Below are positions 27,883 through 36,767 of a stretch of 64,000 nt of DNA, piece after piece (the first letter of the stretch is position 1; the number at the start of each line of letters is the position of its first letter). The notes beneath the pieces are model-generated. The model was not told where the DNA came from. It saw only the letters and a program-made list of their open reading frames with translations, and searched no databases. Origin of the DNA: Methylopila jiangsuensis (lineage in GTDB: Bacteria; Pseudomonadota; Alphaproteobacteria; Rhizobiales; Methylopilaceae); assembly GCF_027922305.1 (NCBI RefSeq), contig NZ_BSFK01000009.1, positions 62,001 through 126,000 on the forward strand, read 5' to 3'. The position numbers and the translations under genes are program-made.

Positions 27883-28956
27883 TTACGCGCGCGCCACCGC
27901 GACGCTCTTCACCAGCGCATGCACCATTCGTCCCGGCGCGAGCCCGAGATCGTCGGCGGCCCTGCGGGTGATCTCGGACTTGATCACGGCGCCGCCCACG
28001 TCCACCGCCACCTGCGCGTAAGGCCCCGGCCCGCGCCGCACCTGCCGCACCAGCCCGGGCAGGGCGTTGCGGATCGAGGCGCGCTCCGGCGGAATGAGCG
28101 CCAGCGAGACGTCCCGCGCCAGCAGCCGCAGCCGCACGGCTTCGCCGGGCCGGCCGAGCAGCCCCGGCGTCCAGACGCGGTGGCTTCCAAGCGCGACGCC
28201 GGTGAGTTCGTAGGCCTCGTCCAGTTCCGCGATGACCGCCTCCAGCGTCACGCCGTCGGCGAAGCGGTCGCCGGCGGCGGCGAGGCCCGCCTGGGCGATC
28301 GCCTGCTCCACCGGGCCGGAAGCGGCCACCCGGCCGCCTTCGAGCACGACCAGCCGGTCCGCCAGCGCCCGGGCCTCCTCCAGCGCGTGGGTGACGTAGA
28401 GCACCGGCAGCTCCGCCCCGCGGGTGAGGCGCGCGATGTAGGGCAGCACCTCGGCCTTGCGCTCGCTGTCGAGCGCGGCCAGCGGCTCGTCGAACAGCAG
28501 CGCGGACGGGCGCGACAGCAGCGCCCGGCCGATGGCGACCCGCTGCCGCTCGCCGCCGGAAAGCGAATTCGGCCGCCGCTTCAGCAGATGGCCGATGCCG
28601 AGCACTTCCGCCACCTCGTCCAGCGACAGCCCGCCGCTCGAGCCGCGGCGGCGCGCGCCGAACAGGAGATTCGTGCGCACGCTGAAATGCGGGAACAGCC
28701 GGCTGTCCTGAAACACCACCCCGACCCGGCGCTTGCGCGGCGGCAGGTTCACGCGCGTCTCCGCGTCGAACAGCGCGGCGCCGTCGAGGGCGATGCGGCC
28801 GTCGTCGGGCCGCGCGAGGCCGGCGACCGCCGCCACCACGGTGGACTTGCCGGCGCCCGAGCGGCCGAGGATGGCGGTCACGCCCGCCGGCACCTCGAAG
28901 GCGACGTCGAGCGTGAAGTCGCCGACGCGGCGGCGGATGTCCACGGCGAGGCTCAT
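27883..28956 (-). CDS. modC: Molybdate ABC transporter ATP-binding protein
   Basis: 357 residues. The ATPase has Walker A ILGRSGAGKSTVVAAVAG, a Q-loop in GVVFQDSRLFPHFSVR, signature SLSGGERQRVAIGRALL, and Walker B LLFDEPLAALD. The C-terminal third carries a mop/TOBE domain (ARDVSLALIPPERASIRNAL ... MVHALVKSVAVARA) that binds molybdate, as in ModC. The start overlaps the modB stop by 4 bp. A hairpin downstream near 27776-27812 may end the transcript. Confidence 0.96.
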   Translation of the reverse strand: MSLAVDIRRRVGDFTLDVAFEVPAGVTAILGRSGAGKSTVVAAVAGLARPDDGRIALDGAALFDAETRVNLPPRKRRVGVVFQDSRLFPHFSVRTNLLFGARRRGSSGGLSLDEVAEVLGIGHLLKRRPNSLSGGERQRVAIGRALLSRPSALLFDEPLAALDSERKAEVLPYIARLTRGAELPVLYVTHALEEARALADRLVVLEGGRVAASGPVEQAIAQAGLAAAGDRFADGVTLEAVIAELDEAYELTGVALGSHRVWTPGLLGRPGEAVRLRLLARDVSLALIPPERASIRNALPGLVRQVRRGPGPYAQVAVDVGGAVIKSEITRRAADDLGLAPGRMVHALVKSVAVARA

Positions 28957-29612
28957 GCGGCGATCCGCGACGACAGCCGCCGCGCCAGAAGCTCGGAGGC
29001 GATCAGCGCCGCGAGCGACAGCGCCACGGCGACCAGCACCAGCCGGCCCGCGGCGGCGTCGCCGCCGGGCGTCTGGGTCAGGGCGTAGATGGCGGCGGGC
29101 AGGGTGCGGGTCTCGCCCGGAATGCTGGAGACGAAGGTGATGGTGGCGCCGAACTCGCCCAGCGCCTTGGCGAAGCCCAGCGTCGCCCCCGCCAGCACGC
29201 CCGGCAGGCTGAGCGGCAGGGTGACGGCGAAGAAGGCGCCGATCCGGCTCGCGCCCAGCGTCTCGGCCGCGTCCTCCAGCCTGCGGTCCACCGCCTCGAT
29301 CGACAGGCGGATGGCGCGCACCATCAGCGGGAAGCCCATGACGGCGGCGGCGAGAGCCGCTCCTGTCCAGCGGAAGGAGAAGGTGAGGCCGCAGCAGCTT
29401 TCGAGCGCCGGGCCGAGCAGGCCGCGCCGCCCGAAAGCCACCAGCAGCAGATAGCCGGTGACGACCGGCGGCAGCACCAGCGGCAGGTGCACAAGCCCGT
29501 CCAGCAGCGTCTTGCCGGGGAAGCGCCCGCGCGCGAGCGCGAGCGCCGTCAGCACGGCGAGCGGCAGGCTGGCGAGGGTCGCGACCGCCGCCACGCGCAG
29601 GCTCAGGCCCAC
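28953..29612 (-). CDS. modB: Molybdate ABC transporter permease
   Basis: 219 residues from the GTG at 29612, with about five helices and the EAA-type coupling loop EDAAETLGASRIGAFFAVTL. The true start may be further upstream. The frame stays open back to just after the modA stop, and a CTG at 29663 has a GGGAG-type ribosome site and would restore the normal short ModB N-terminus. No ATG or TTG is available in that stretch. It sits between modA and modC in the usual order. Confidence 0.94.
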   Translation of the reverse strand: MGLSLRVAAVATLASLPLAVLTALALARGRFPGKTLLDGLVHLPLVLPPVVTGYLLLVAFGRRGLLGPALESCCGLTFSFRWTGAALAAAVMGFPLMVRAIRLSIEAVDRRLEDAAETLGASRIGAFFAVTLPLSLPGVLAGATLGFAKALGEFGATITFVSSIPGETRTLPAAIYALTQTPGGDAAAGRLVLVAVALSLAALIASELLARRLSSRIAA

Positions 29613-29666
29613 CGCGACGAGATCGTCGGGGCCAAGGCCCAGCGCGGCGCCGATCGCCTCCAGCGG

Positions 29667-30473
29667 TCAGCTCCCGGACGGCTTGGGCAGCACCGCGAAG
29701 CCGGCGGCCTCGAAGTCCGCGCGGGCGGGCGCCGAGGTCAGCCGCTTCAGGAAGGCGCTGGCGTTCGGGCTCTTGGAGTCTTTCAGCTGCGCCACCGGAT
29801 AGACGATCGGCGGGTGGCTGTCCTCGGGGAAGGTCCCGACGATCTTCACCTTGGGGTCGGCCGCGGCGTCGGTCTTGTAGACGATGCCGAGCGGCGCCTC
29901 GCCGCGGGACACCAGCGCCAGCGCCGCGCGCACGCTTTCGGCGCCCGCGACCTTTGGTTCGACCGCGCTCCAGACGCCGAGCGTCTCCAGAGCCGCCTTG
30001 CCGTATTTGCCGGCGGGCACCGAGGAGGTCTCGCCCATGGCGAGGCGGCCGTCGCCGAGCAGTCCGGCGAGATCGACGCCCGGTTTCAGCTCCACCTCGC
30101 CCCTGGACCAGTCGGGGCCGGCCACCAGCACGAGGCGGTTGCCGAGCAGGGTCTCGCGGGTGGCGGGGACGATGAGGTCCTTGCCCGCCACGTAATCCAT
30201 CCAGGCGAGGTCGGCGGAAATGAACAGGTCCGCCGGGGCGCCCTGCTCGATCTGCTTGGCTAGGGCGGAGGAGGCGGCGTAGCTCGCCTTCACCTCGACG
30301 CCGGTCTCCCTGGTCCAGGCGGCGGCGATGGAGTCGAGCGCGTTCTTCAGCGAGGCCGCGGCGAACACCGTCACCGGCGCCCTGGCGTCGTCGGCGCGGG
30401 GCGCGGAGAAGGGCAGGGGGAGCAGCGCGAGCGCAAGCGCCAGAGGCGCGAGAAGCGAGCGGCGGGTCAGCAT
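29667..30473 (-). CDS. modA: Molybdate-binding periplasmic protein
   Basis: 268 residues with a signal peptide ending near PRADD. The ModA fold is shown by [55 protein letters not shown] and a C-terminal [19 protein letters not shown]. It captures molybdate for ModBC. It is the first gene of modABC and divergent from copA, with 232 bp between. No ModE-type operator or molybdenum-cofactor riboswitch was recognisable there. Confidence 0.96.
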   Translation of the reverse strand: MLTRRSLLAPLALALALLPLPFSAPRADDARAPVTVFAAASLKNALDSIAAAWTRETGVEVKASYAASSALAKQIEQGAPADLFISADLAWMDYVAGKDLIVPATRETLLGNRLVLVAGPDWSRGEVELKPGVDLAGLLGDGRLAMGETSSVPAGKYGKAALETLGVWSAVEPKVAGAESVRAALALVSRGEAPLGIVYKTDAAADPKVKIVGTFPEDSHPPIVYPVAQLKDSKSPNASAFLKRLTSAPARADFEAAGFAVLPKPSGS

Positions 30474-30705
30474 GGCGGACGGTCTCCTCGCCGGCGCGGG
30501 TCAGGCGCTGCGGCGCGCGAAAGGGGTCGGACGACGCCGTCGCCTCCATCGGGGCGCGTGGCGAAACGTCGAGGAAACCGCCCTCAGCGGCGGCGAATGG
30601 GGCGGACGATGCCCGAGCGCCGGGCGGCGGGCAAGGCCGGACGACGCGCAGCCTTGTTCGCGCCATGGAGACGCACGATTTAAGGCGCATCCAAAGGACG
30701 ATCCC

Positions 30706-32934
30706 ATGACCCGGCCAGAACCCGCTCGCGCCTTCCAGCCCGCCGACGGCGACGCCCTGACGCTCGACGTGGAGGGTATGAGCTGCGCCGCCTGCGCCGC
30801 GCGGATCGAGAAGGTGCTCGGGCAGACGCCGGGAATCGCGCAGGCGGTGGTGAACCTGCCGCTGGAGCGCGCGGACGTGCGCTTCTCCGGTCCCGCGGAC
30901 GCCGAGGCGGCGCTCGCCGCCGTGCGCCGCGCCGGCTACGACGCCCATGTGCGGCCGGCCGACGCCGCCGCGCGCCGGGCGGCGGACGCGGAGCGGGCCG
31001 AAGCGCGCCAGGCCGAGGAGCGCCGCACGCTCCGGCTTCTGGCCATGACCGCCGTGCTCGGCGCGCCCTTCGTTGTGGAGATGGTCGCCATGGCCTTCGG
31101 CGCCCATGGGCTGCTGCCGGGGTGGCTGCAGCTTGCGCTCGCGACGCCGGTGCAGGTCCTCGTCGGCGCGCGGTTCTACCGCGGCGCCTACGCTTCGCTT
31201 CGGGGCGGAGCGGCCAACATGGACGTGCTGGTGGCGCTGGGCACGACGGCGGCCTTCGGCTGGAGCCTCGCCCATGTGGCGCTGGGCTGGCATGGCCCGC
31301 TCTATTTCGAGGCCGCGGTGGCGGTGCTGGGCTTCGTGCTGCTCGGCAATCTGATGCAGGCGCGCGCGGCCTCCGGCGCCAGCGCCGCGTTGACCGCGCT
31401 GTCCCAGCTCACCCCCGCCCGCGCCCGGCGCGCCCGCCCTGACGGCGGCGAGGAGGAGGTGGCGGTCGAAGCCCTGGCCGAGGGCGACGTGGTGCATGTG
31501 CGCCCCGGCGAGCGCTTCCCCGTGGACGGCGTGGTGCGCGACGGCCGCAGCGAGGCCGACGAGCAGCTGGTGACCGGCGAGAGCCGTCCGATCGCCAAGG
31601 CGCCCGGCGACGCGGTGGTGGCCGGCGCGCTCAACGGCTCGGGCTTCCTCGCGGTGGCGGCCACCGCGGTCGGCGAGGACGCCACGCCGGCGCGCATCGC
31701 CCGCCTCGTGGCGCGCGCCCAGCTCGCCAAGGCCCCGGTGCAGAAGCTCGTGGACAAGGTGACGGCTGTGTTCGTGCCGGTGGTGGTGGGCCTGTCCGCG
31801 CTGACGCTGGTCGGCTGGCTGCTGGCGGAGGGCGACTGGGGCCGGGCGCTCGGCGCGGCGATCGCGGTGCTGGTCATCGCCTGCCCCTGCGCGCTCGGGC
31901 TCGCGACGCCCGCGGCGCTTGTGGCCGGCACCGGCGCGGCCGCGAAGGCGGGCATCCTGGTGCGCGACATCGAGGCGCTGGAGCGCGCCGCCAGGGTGGA
32001 CGCCGTGATCTTCGACAAGACCGGCACGCTCACCGCCGGCCGCCCGGCGCTGGTGGCCACCGAAGCGCTCGACGGCGACGGGACCCGGCTGCTGGCGCTC
32101 GCCGCCGCGGTGGAGCGCGGCTCCGAGCATCCGCTCGCCCACGCCGTGGTGGAGGCCGCGGAGGGGCAGGGCCTCGTCATACCCAAGGCGCGGGACATCC
32201 ACGCCGATCCGGGCGAGGGCGTGGTGGGCGAGGTCGATGGCGACCGGGTGGCGGTCGGCAGCGTGCGGCTCCTGGAGCGGCAGGGCGCCCACACCGCGCC
32301 GGTGGAGCAGCCCTTCGCCCGGCAGGCCGCGCAGGGCCGCACCGTGGTCGCGGTGTCGGAGGGCAAGCGCGCCAAGGGCGTGCTCGCCTTCGCCGACGCG
32401 CCGCGTCCGGGCGCGGCGGAGGCTGTGCGCCGGCTGAGCGACCGGGGCGTGCGCGTGATCATGCTGACCGGCGATTCGGCGGAGGCCGCCGCGCCCATCG
32501 CGCGCTCCATCGGCGTCTCGGAGGTGATCGCAGGCGCCCGGCCCGCCGACAAGCTCGCCATGGTGCAGCGCCTGCGCGGGGAGGGGCGCCATGTGGCCAT
32601 GGTCGGCGACGGCGTGAACGACGCGCCGGCGCTCGCCGCCGCCGACATCGGCGTCGCCATGGGCGGCGGCGCGGACGTGGCGCTGGAGACCGCGGGCCTC
32701 GCGCTGCTGCGGCCCGATCCCCTGCTGGCGCCGGCGGCGCTGGACCTCGCCCGGCGCACGGTCGCCACCATCCGGCAGAATCTGGTCTGGGCCTTCGCCT
32801 ACAATGTGATCGGCCTGCCGCTCGCGGCGCTCGGCCTGCTGTCGCCCGCCATCGCGGGCGGCGCCATGGCGCTGTCCTCGGCGAGCGTGGTGCTCAACGC
32901 GCTCCGGTTGTCCCGCTGGCGCCCCGACCGCTGA
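30706..32934 (+). CDS. copA: Copper-exporting P1B-type ATPase
   Basis: 742 residues. One N-terminal heavy-metal-associated domain with GMSCAACAARIE (Cys27 and Cys30), eight transmembrane helices, actuator motif LVTGES, CPC metal site in IACPCALGLATPAAL, phosphorylation site DKTGTLTAG, SEHPLAHA, and the hinge VGDGVNDAPALAAADIG. The CPC plus a single CxxC domain fits Cu(I) export. The start at 30706 has AAAGGA just upstream. The longer open frame before it is rejected because it has no fitting sequence. Confidence 0.96.
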   Translation: MTRPEPARAFQPADGDALTLDVEGMSCAACAARIEKVLGQTPGIAQAVVNLPLERADVRFSGPADAEAALAAVRRAGYDAHVRPADAAARRAADAERAEARQAEERRTLRLLAMTAVLGAPFVVEMVAMAFGAHGLLPGWLQLALATPVQVLVGARFYRGAYASLRGGAANMDVLVALGTTAAFGWSLAHVALGWHGPLYFEAAVAVLGFVLLGNLMQARAASGASAALTALSQLTPARARRARPDGGEEEVAVEALAEGDVVHVRPGERFPVDGVVRDGRSEADEQLVTGESRPIAKAPGDAVVAGALNGSGFLAVAATAVGEDATPARIARLVARAQLAKAPVQKLVDKVTAVFVPVVVGLSALTLVGWLLAEGDWGRALGAAIAVLVIACPCALGLATPAALVAGTGAAAKAGILVRDIEALERAARVDAVIFDKTGTLTAGRPALVATEALDGDGTRLLALAAAVERGSEHPLAHAVVEAAEGQGLVIPKARDIHADPGEGVVGEVDGDRVAVGSVRLLERQGAHTAPVEQPFARQAAQGRTVVAVSEGKRAKGVLAFADAPRPGAAEAVRRLSDRGVRVIMLTGDSAEAAAPIARSIGVSEVIAGARPADKLAMVQRLRGEGRHVAMVGDGVNDAPALAAADIGVAMGGGADVALETAGLALLRPDPLLAPAALDLARRTVATIRQNLVWAFAYNVIGLPLAALGLLSPAIAGGAMALSSASVVLNALRLSRWRPDR

Positions 32935-33207
32935 GAGAGCGTTTCCGCGCGAGCTGACCTTCGCCGGCCGCGCTCCCTCCGGCTGTGGCGCCGAAGCGAC
33001 GTCACCGCGGCGCAACAGCGTTTTCGGTTTCGGTCGTTTCGCGTGTGCGAAACCATTTCCGGCCTGTCCACGTTGTTGACGCAGCGGGGGTCGCGAGGCG
33101 ATTTCAGGGCCGCTGGCGGAGCCGGACTTCGCCGATGCGGTAACGGGTTCGTTAAGTCTCCGCCGCTAATTTTATGCGTCTCGCCCCCAAGCCTTCCGGA
33201 ATCGCCA

Positions 33208-33330
33208 ATGCGCGTCCTGATTTTCCTGTCTTCGATCGTGTTCGTCGTCGTGGCGGTCGCCGCCCTCCCGGTCGGCGCGCCGGCGGAAGCCATCGCCAAG
33301 AGCCCGATTGAGGCGGCCTACGGCCGCTGA
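33208..33330 (+). CDS. Small putative membrane or secreted protein (40 aa)
   Basis: A 40-codon frame with one hydrophobic helix (MRVLIFLSSIVFVVVAVAAL) and a short tail ending IEAAYGR. The stop is followed within 4 bp by a near-perfect rho-independent terminator, which supports a real short gene. An AT-rich stretch (GCTAATTTTATG, near 33167) lies about 30 bp upstream and could hold the promoter. No family was recognised. It could also be a coincidental frame in a small RNA. Confidence 0.5.
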   Translation: MRVLIFLSSIVFVVVAVAALPVGAPAEAIAKSPIEAAYGR

Positions 33331-33333
33331 TTG

Positions 33334-33371
33334 GAAAAGGCCCCGCGCTTCGGTGCGCGGGGCCTTTTCCG
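33334..33371 (+). terminator. Strong rho-independent terminator
   Basis: Perfect 15-bp arms (GAAAAGGCCCCGCGC at 33334-33348 and its complement at 33355-33369) around TTCGGT. The stem itself ends in TTTTCC on the right. By position it ends the short gene at 33208; the A-rich left arm means it could also work on the other strand. Confidence 0.8.
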
Positions 33372-33588
33372 CGCCGCGGACAGGATGACGTCTTCGCTTC
33401 CCGTCCGCGCCGCCCTATGTCCCCGCCATGGCTCTCGATGCGAGACCGAGCGGGACCGGGACCGCGGCATCACATGACCGCGAGCCCGCCGGCGAAACGC
33501 TGGAATTCCGTCGATCTCAAGTCGAAATGCGCCCCAAGCGTCTTTTGACATATGCTGGCCCCGCACCCGCCCGAGATCGTTCGCTCCC

Positions 33589-35250
33589 ATGACTGACAGC
33601 TTTTCCTCTTCCCGGCCGTCGCCCGAGGGCCGGTCGCCCCTGCTGCTCGACCGGCGCGCGCTGGTGCAGCTCGGCCTCGCCGCCCAGGCCGCCGTGCTGC
33701 TCGGCGGGACCGCCGCAGCTCAGGACGGGTCCAAGGCTCCCGCCGGCGCGGACGACCTGAAGTTCGGCCCCGCCGAGCCGTTCAGCTACGACGGGCTCAA
33801 GGCGCTGGCCAAGGCGAAGGCGGGCAAACCCTATCAGGAGCCGCCGCGGCCGAACCCCGAGATCGTGAAGCGCATCGACTACGACGCCCACGGCAAGCTG
33901 AAGTTCGACCCGGAGCACGCGCTCTACGCCCGCTCGGCCGGGGCCTATCCGATCACCTTCATGCATGTGGGTCAGTTCTTCCCCAAGACGGTGCGCATGC
34001 ACGCGGTCGCGGACGGCAAGGCGCGGGAGGTGCTCTACGACCCGGCCTACTTCCAGATGCCCGCCGACCATGTGGCGAAGGGCCTGCCGGCCCAGCCCTC
34101 CGCCTTCGCCGGCTTCTGGGTGCGCGAGGCCAAGGACGAGGTGACGGACAAGGGCGACTGGAAGACCCGGGAGCCGTTCGCCACCTTCCTCGGCGCGTCC
34201 TATTTCCGCGCCATCGGCGACGCGGGCCAGGTGGGCATGTCCGCCCGCGGCGTGGCCCTGTTCCCGGAGCCCGGCGCGGCCGAGGAGTTTCCGGACTTCA
34301 CCGAGTTCTGGTTCGAGCCGGCCAAGGCCGACGGCGAGCCGGTGACGGTCTACGCCCTGCTCGACGGCCCGTCGCTTTCGGGCGCGTTCCGCTTCCTGAT
34401 CCAGCGCACCGAAGGCACGCTGATGCGGATCGAGGCGCAGGTGACTATGCGCCGAGACCTGCCGCGCGTGGGCCTTGCGGCGCTGACCTCCATGTACTGG
34501 TTCTCGGAGACCGCCAAGCCCGGCCTGATCGACTGGCGGCCGGAGGTGCACGACTCCGACGGCCTCGCCATGTGGACCGGCGCGGGCGAGCGCATCTGGC
34601 GCCCGCTCAACAACCCGCCGCGCATCATGACCTCGTCCTTCTCGGACGAGAATCCCCGCGGCTTCGGGCTGCTGCAGCGCGACCGCGTGTTCGACCACTA
34701 CCAGGACGGGGTGAAGTATCAGGACCGCCCCTCCACCTGGATCGAGCCGGAGGGCGAGTGGGGCAAGGGCGTGGTGCAGCTGGTGGAGCTGCCCACCGAC
34801 GACGAGATCCACGACAACTCCGTCGCCTACTGGATCCCGGCCGAGCCGGCCAGGGCCGGCGTCACGCTGTCGCTGGCCTACAAGCTGCACTGGCGCGACG
34901 GCGAGCCCTATCCCACCGACCTCGGCCGCGTGGCGGCGACGCGGCTCGGGCGCGGCGGCCAGCCCGGCCTGCCCCGGCCGCAGGGCGTGCGCAAGTTCAT
35001 GATCGAGTTTCTCGGCGGCCCGCTGGCGGACATCCCCTACGGCCAGACCGTGGAGCCGGTGCTCTCCGCGTCGCGGGGGACCTTCTCCTACGTCTACGCC
35101 GAAGCGGTGCCGAGCGACGTGAAGGGGCACTGGCGCGCCCAGTTCGACCTGACCGTGCAAGGGCCGGAGCCGGTGGAGCTGCGCTGCTACCTCAAGGTCG
35201 GCGACCGGGTTCTGACCGAGACCTGGCTCTACCAGTACCACCCGTCCTGA
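33589..35250 (+). CDS. opgD: Periplasmic glucan biosynthesis protein, OpgD/OpgG (MdoD/MdoG) family
   Basis: 553 residues with a twin-arginine-like signal (LLDRRALVQLGLAAQAAVLL) leading to AAAQDG. The mature part is the OpgG/OpgD beta-sandwich: HVGQFFPKTVRMH, FLGASYFRAIGDAGQVGMSA, PRIMTSSFSDENPRGFGLLQ and DRPSTWIEPEGEWGKG. These proteins shape the backbone of osmoregulated periplasmic glucans; family members have been shown to be beta-1,2-glucanases. The arginine pair favours OpgD, which is Tat-exported in E. coli, but assignment between D and G is not firm. No opgH glucosyltransferase is adjacent. Confidence 0.88.
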   Translation: MTDSFSSSRPSPEGRSPLLLDRRALVQLGLAAQAAVLLGGTAAAQDGSKAPAGADDLKFGPAEPFSYDGLKALAKAKAGKPYQEPPRPNPEIVKRIDYDAHGKLKFDPEHALYARSAGAYPITFMHVGQFFPKTVRMHAVADGKAREVLYDPAYFQMPADHVAKGLPAQPSAFAGFWVREAKDEVTDKGDWKTREPFATFLGASYFRAIGDAGQVGMSARGVALFPEPGAAEEFPDFTEFWFEPAKADGEPVTVYALLDGPSLSGAFRFLIQRTEGTLMRIEAQVTMRRDLPRVGLAALTSMYWFSETAKPGLIDWRPEVHDSDGLAMWTGAGERIWRPLNNPPRIMTSSFSDENPRGFGLLQRDRVFDHYQDGVKYQDRPSTWIEPEGEWGKGVVQLVELPTDDEIHDNSVAYWIPAEPARAGVTLSLAYKLHWRDGEPYPTDLGRVAATRLGRGGQPGLPRPQGVRKFMIEFLGGPLADIPYGQTVEPVLSASRGTFSYVYAEAVPSDVKGHWRAQFDLTVQGPEPVELRCYLKVGDRVLTETWLYQYHPS

Positions 35251-35283
35251 CGTCCGGTTTGGACGCTCAGGGCGGCCGCGCCG

Positions 35284-35316
35284 CCGTCATGCCCGGCGAG
35301 GCCCGGCATCCATGAC
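35284..35316. repeat. Palindromic intergenic repeat, imperfect copy
   Basis: CGTCATGCCCGGCGAGG followed by CCCGGCATCCATGAC forms an imperfect hairpin with outer arms GTCATG/CATGAC. It shares the CGTCATGCCCG core with a perfect copy at 42845-42875. Elements of this type are common dispersed intergenic palindromes in Hyphomicrobiales. Confidence 0.6.
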
Positions 35317-35484
35317 ATGAGCCGGCCCGCTTGTGTCGCAGGACATCGGGGATGCCCGCGCGTTCCGCGCCGGCAGGACGGGAACAGGGCGTCTGCTTTC
35401 TAAAGGCGCTCGGACGACGCGACGCGCCCCGCCCTGCGGGCCGCGGGGGAGGCGACCGCTCGGACGTTGCGTCATGCCGCGGCG

Positions 35485-35814
35485 TCAGGCGGTGGCGCTG
35501 ACCAGAGCCTGGGACGACCGGCCGGCGCCGACGCCGTCGATGTAGGCCCGGAGCCGCAGCCGCGCTTCGTCCGGGGTCTGGGACAGCACCGCGCCGGTGG
35601 CGATCTCCACCGTGCGGTAGATCAGGCTGCTGGTTTCGGCGTCGATCTCCACCCGGCGCTCGTTGTCGCCGAGGGGCGGGGGAGAGGCCGGGCGGCTCTG
35701 GGCGTCCTGGGCGGCGCGGGCCTGCTGAACCTCCCGCGGAGGCTCGGGCGCGCGCGGGGCCGCGGGGCGCGTCATCGCCGCCGGAGCTGAAAACGATCCG
35801 ATGCCGGTATCCAT
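35485..35814 (-). CDS. FlaG-like flagellar protein
   Basis: 109 residues. After a proline- and alanine-rich N-terminal half comes the FlaG-type block RRVEIDAETSSLIYRTVEIA and TGAVLSQTPDEARLRLRAYI, matching the family pattern of a short beta region then TGxVxxQxP. The ATG at 35814 is preferred because GGGGAGG lies before it; an upstream ATG at 35856 would add 14 residues. FlaG proteins affect filament length. Its position beside flagellar genes supports the call, though it has its own upstream region of 144 bp. Confidence 0.65.
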   Translation of the reverse strand: MDTGIGSFSAPAAMTRPAAPRAPEPPREVQQARAAQDAQSRPASPPPLGDNERRVEIDAETSSLIYRTVEIATGAVLSQTPDEARLRLRAYIDGVGAGRSSQALVSATA

Positions 35815-35958
35815 TGCGACCTCCCCGCCGCTGACGCGAAAGATGATCTTCCGCATGAGCGATGTTCGGGCAAGCGCGTTAAGCTCACGTTAGAACTTTC
35901 AGTTAACGCGCCGCGATTCCGATTCGGCGACTTTAGCTAAAACCGATTCGAAGCGCCC

Positions 35959-36435
35959 TCAGCTTTTGCGCGACAGGGCGACCGGCGCGCTGGGCGCGCG
36001 CAGCCGCGCGGCGGCGTCGGCGCCGTAGGTGCGGGGCGTCTCCCGCGCGGCGAGCTCCTCCGACACGCCGCGCATCAGGCTTTCCGCCACCGAGCGGGCG
36101 GTGCCGAGCACGGCGAGGTTCTCCTCCAGCGCGGCGCGGAACGTCACATGCAGCCGCTCGATCTCCGCCAGCTGCTCCTGCGGCTGGGCGGCGAGCGACT
36201 CGCGCGAGGCGGAGACCGCGCCGATGTCCAGCATGTAGCGGCTCGACAGCTCGCCCTTGGACGTCTCCAGCGCGCCCGCGGCCTGGTAGGCGCCGGCCCG
36301 CACCAGCCGGGTCTCCTCGGAGATCACCTCCGTCAGCCGGGCCATGGTGGCCGCGAGCCGCGACAGGCGCTCGGCGGTCTCGGGCACGCCGAGCTTGGGC
36401 CGGGCGGGGGCGGCGGGGAGGCGGCGGCGGATCAT
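35959..36435 (-). CDS. Flagellar chaperone FlgN-like protein
   Basis: 158 residues, largely alpha-helical (RLSRLAATMARLTEVISEET, then ALEENLAVLGTARSVAESLM). The layout matches the FlgN-like proteins found downstream of flgJ in alphaproteobacteria, which act as export chaperones for hook-associated proteins. It overlaps flgJ by 4 bp (ATGA) and closes the flgI-flgJ-flgN transcript. The call relies on helix pattern and synteny more than on a sharp motif. Confidence 0.7.
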   Translation of the reverse strand: MIRRRLPAAPARPKLGVPETAERLSRLAATMARLTEVISEETRLVRAGAYQAAGALETSKGELSSRYMLDIGAVSASRESLAAQPQEQLAEIERLHVTFRAALEENLAVLGTARSVAESLMRGVSEELAARETPRTYGADAAARLRAPSAPVALSRKS

Positions 36436-36767
36436 GGCGTGGCGGTCCCGGTCTGGAGGGCGAGAAGTTCGGCGCGGACATGGGCGGCGAGGCCCACCCC
36501 GCCCGATGCGGCGATGGAGCGGCCGTACTGGTCGGCCAGCATGGAGCGGTAGGCGTCCGAGCCCGTGCTTCCGCCGCCCAAGGGGCCGTCCTCGCCGAGG
36601 CCCTCGAACATGGTCTGCACCATCTGCGTCAGGAACACGGCCTCGAAGTCCTCGGCCGCGGCGTCCACCTTCGACGGCGCCTTGGCCGCGCCCGGATGGG
36701 CGGCGAACGCCTTGGCCGTCGAGAGCGCGGCGGCGGCGGAGGGCGTGGAGGAGGTCGCGTCCGCCAT
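36432..36767 (-). CDS. flgJ: Rod-binding protein, FlgJ N-terminal type
   Basis: 111 residues containing only the rod-binding domain (AAEDFEAVFLTQMVQTMFEG and SMLADQYGRSIAASGGVGLA). The muramidase domain of enterobacterial FlgJ is absent, as is normal in alphaproteobacteria. The ATG at 36767 overlaps the flgI stop and has GAGG about 7 bp before it; a GTG at 36770 is the alternative. It caps the rod during flagellar assembly. Confidence 0.92.
   Translation of the reverse strand: MADATSSTPSAAAALSTAKAFAAHPGAAKAPSKVDAAAEDFEAVFLTQMVQTMFEGLGEDGPLGGGSTGSDAYRSMLADQYGRSIAASGGVGLAAHVRAELLALQTGTATP

Noticed and set aside
30474..30705. Molybdenum-cofactor riboswitch or ModE site upstream of modA
   Set aside because: No convincing conserved core or ModE palindrome could be found in the 232-bp modA-copA gap.
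27883..33015. Very long minus-strand frame (about 1710 codons) across modABC and copA
   Set aside because: Only the part at 27883-28956 (modC) carries real domains. The rest is a GC-rich shadow of modB, modA and copA, which have clear motifs in their own frames.
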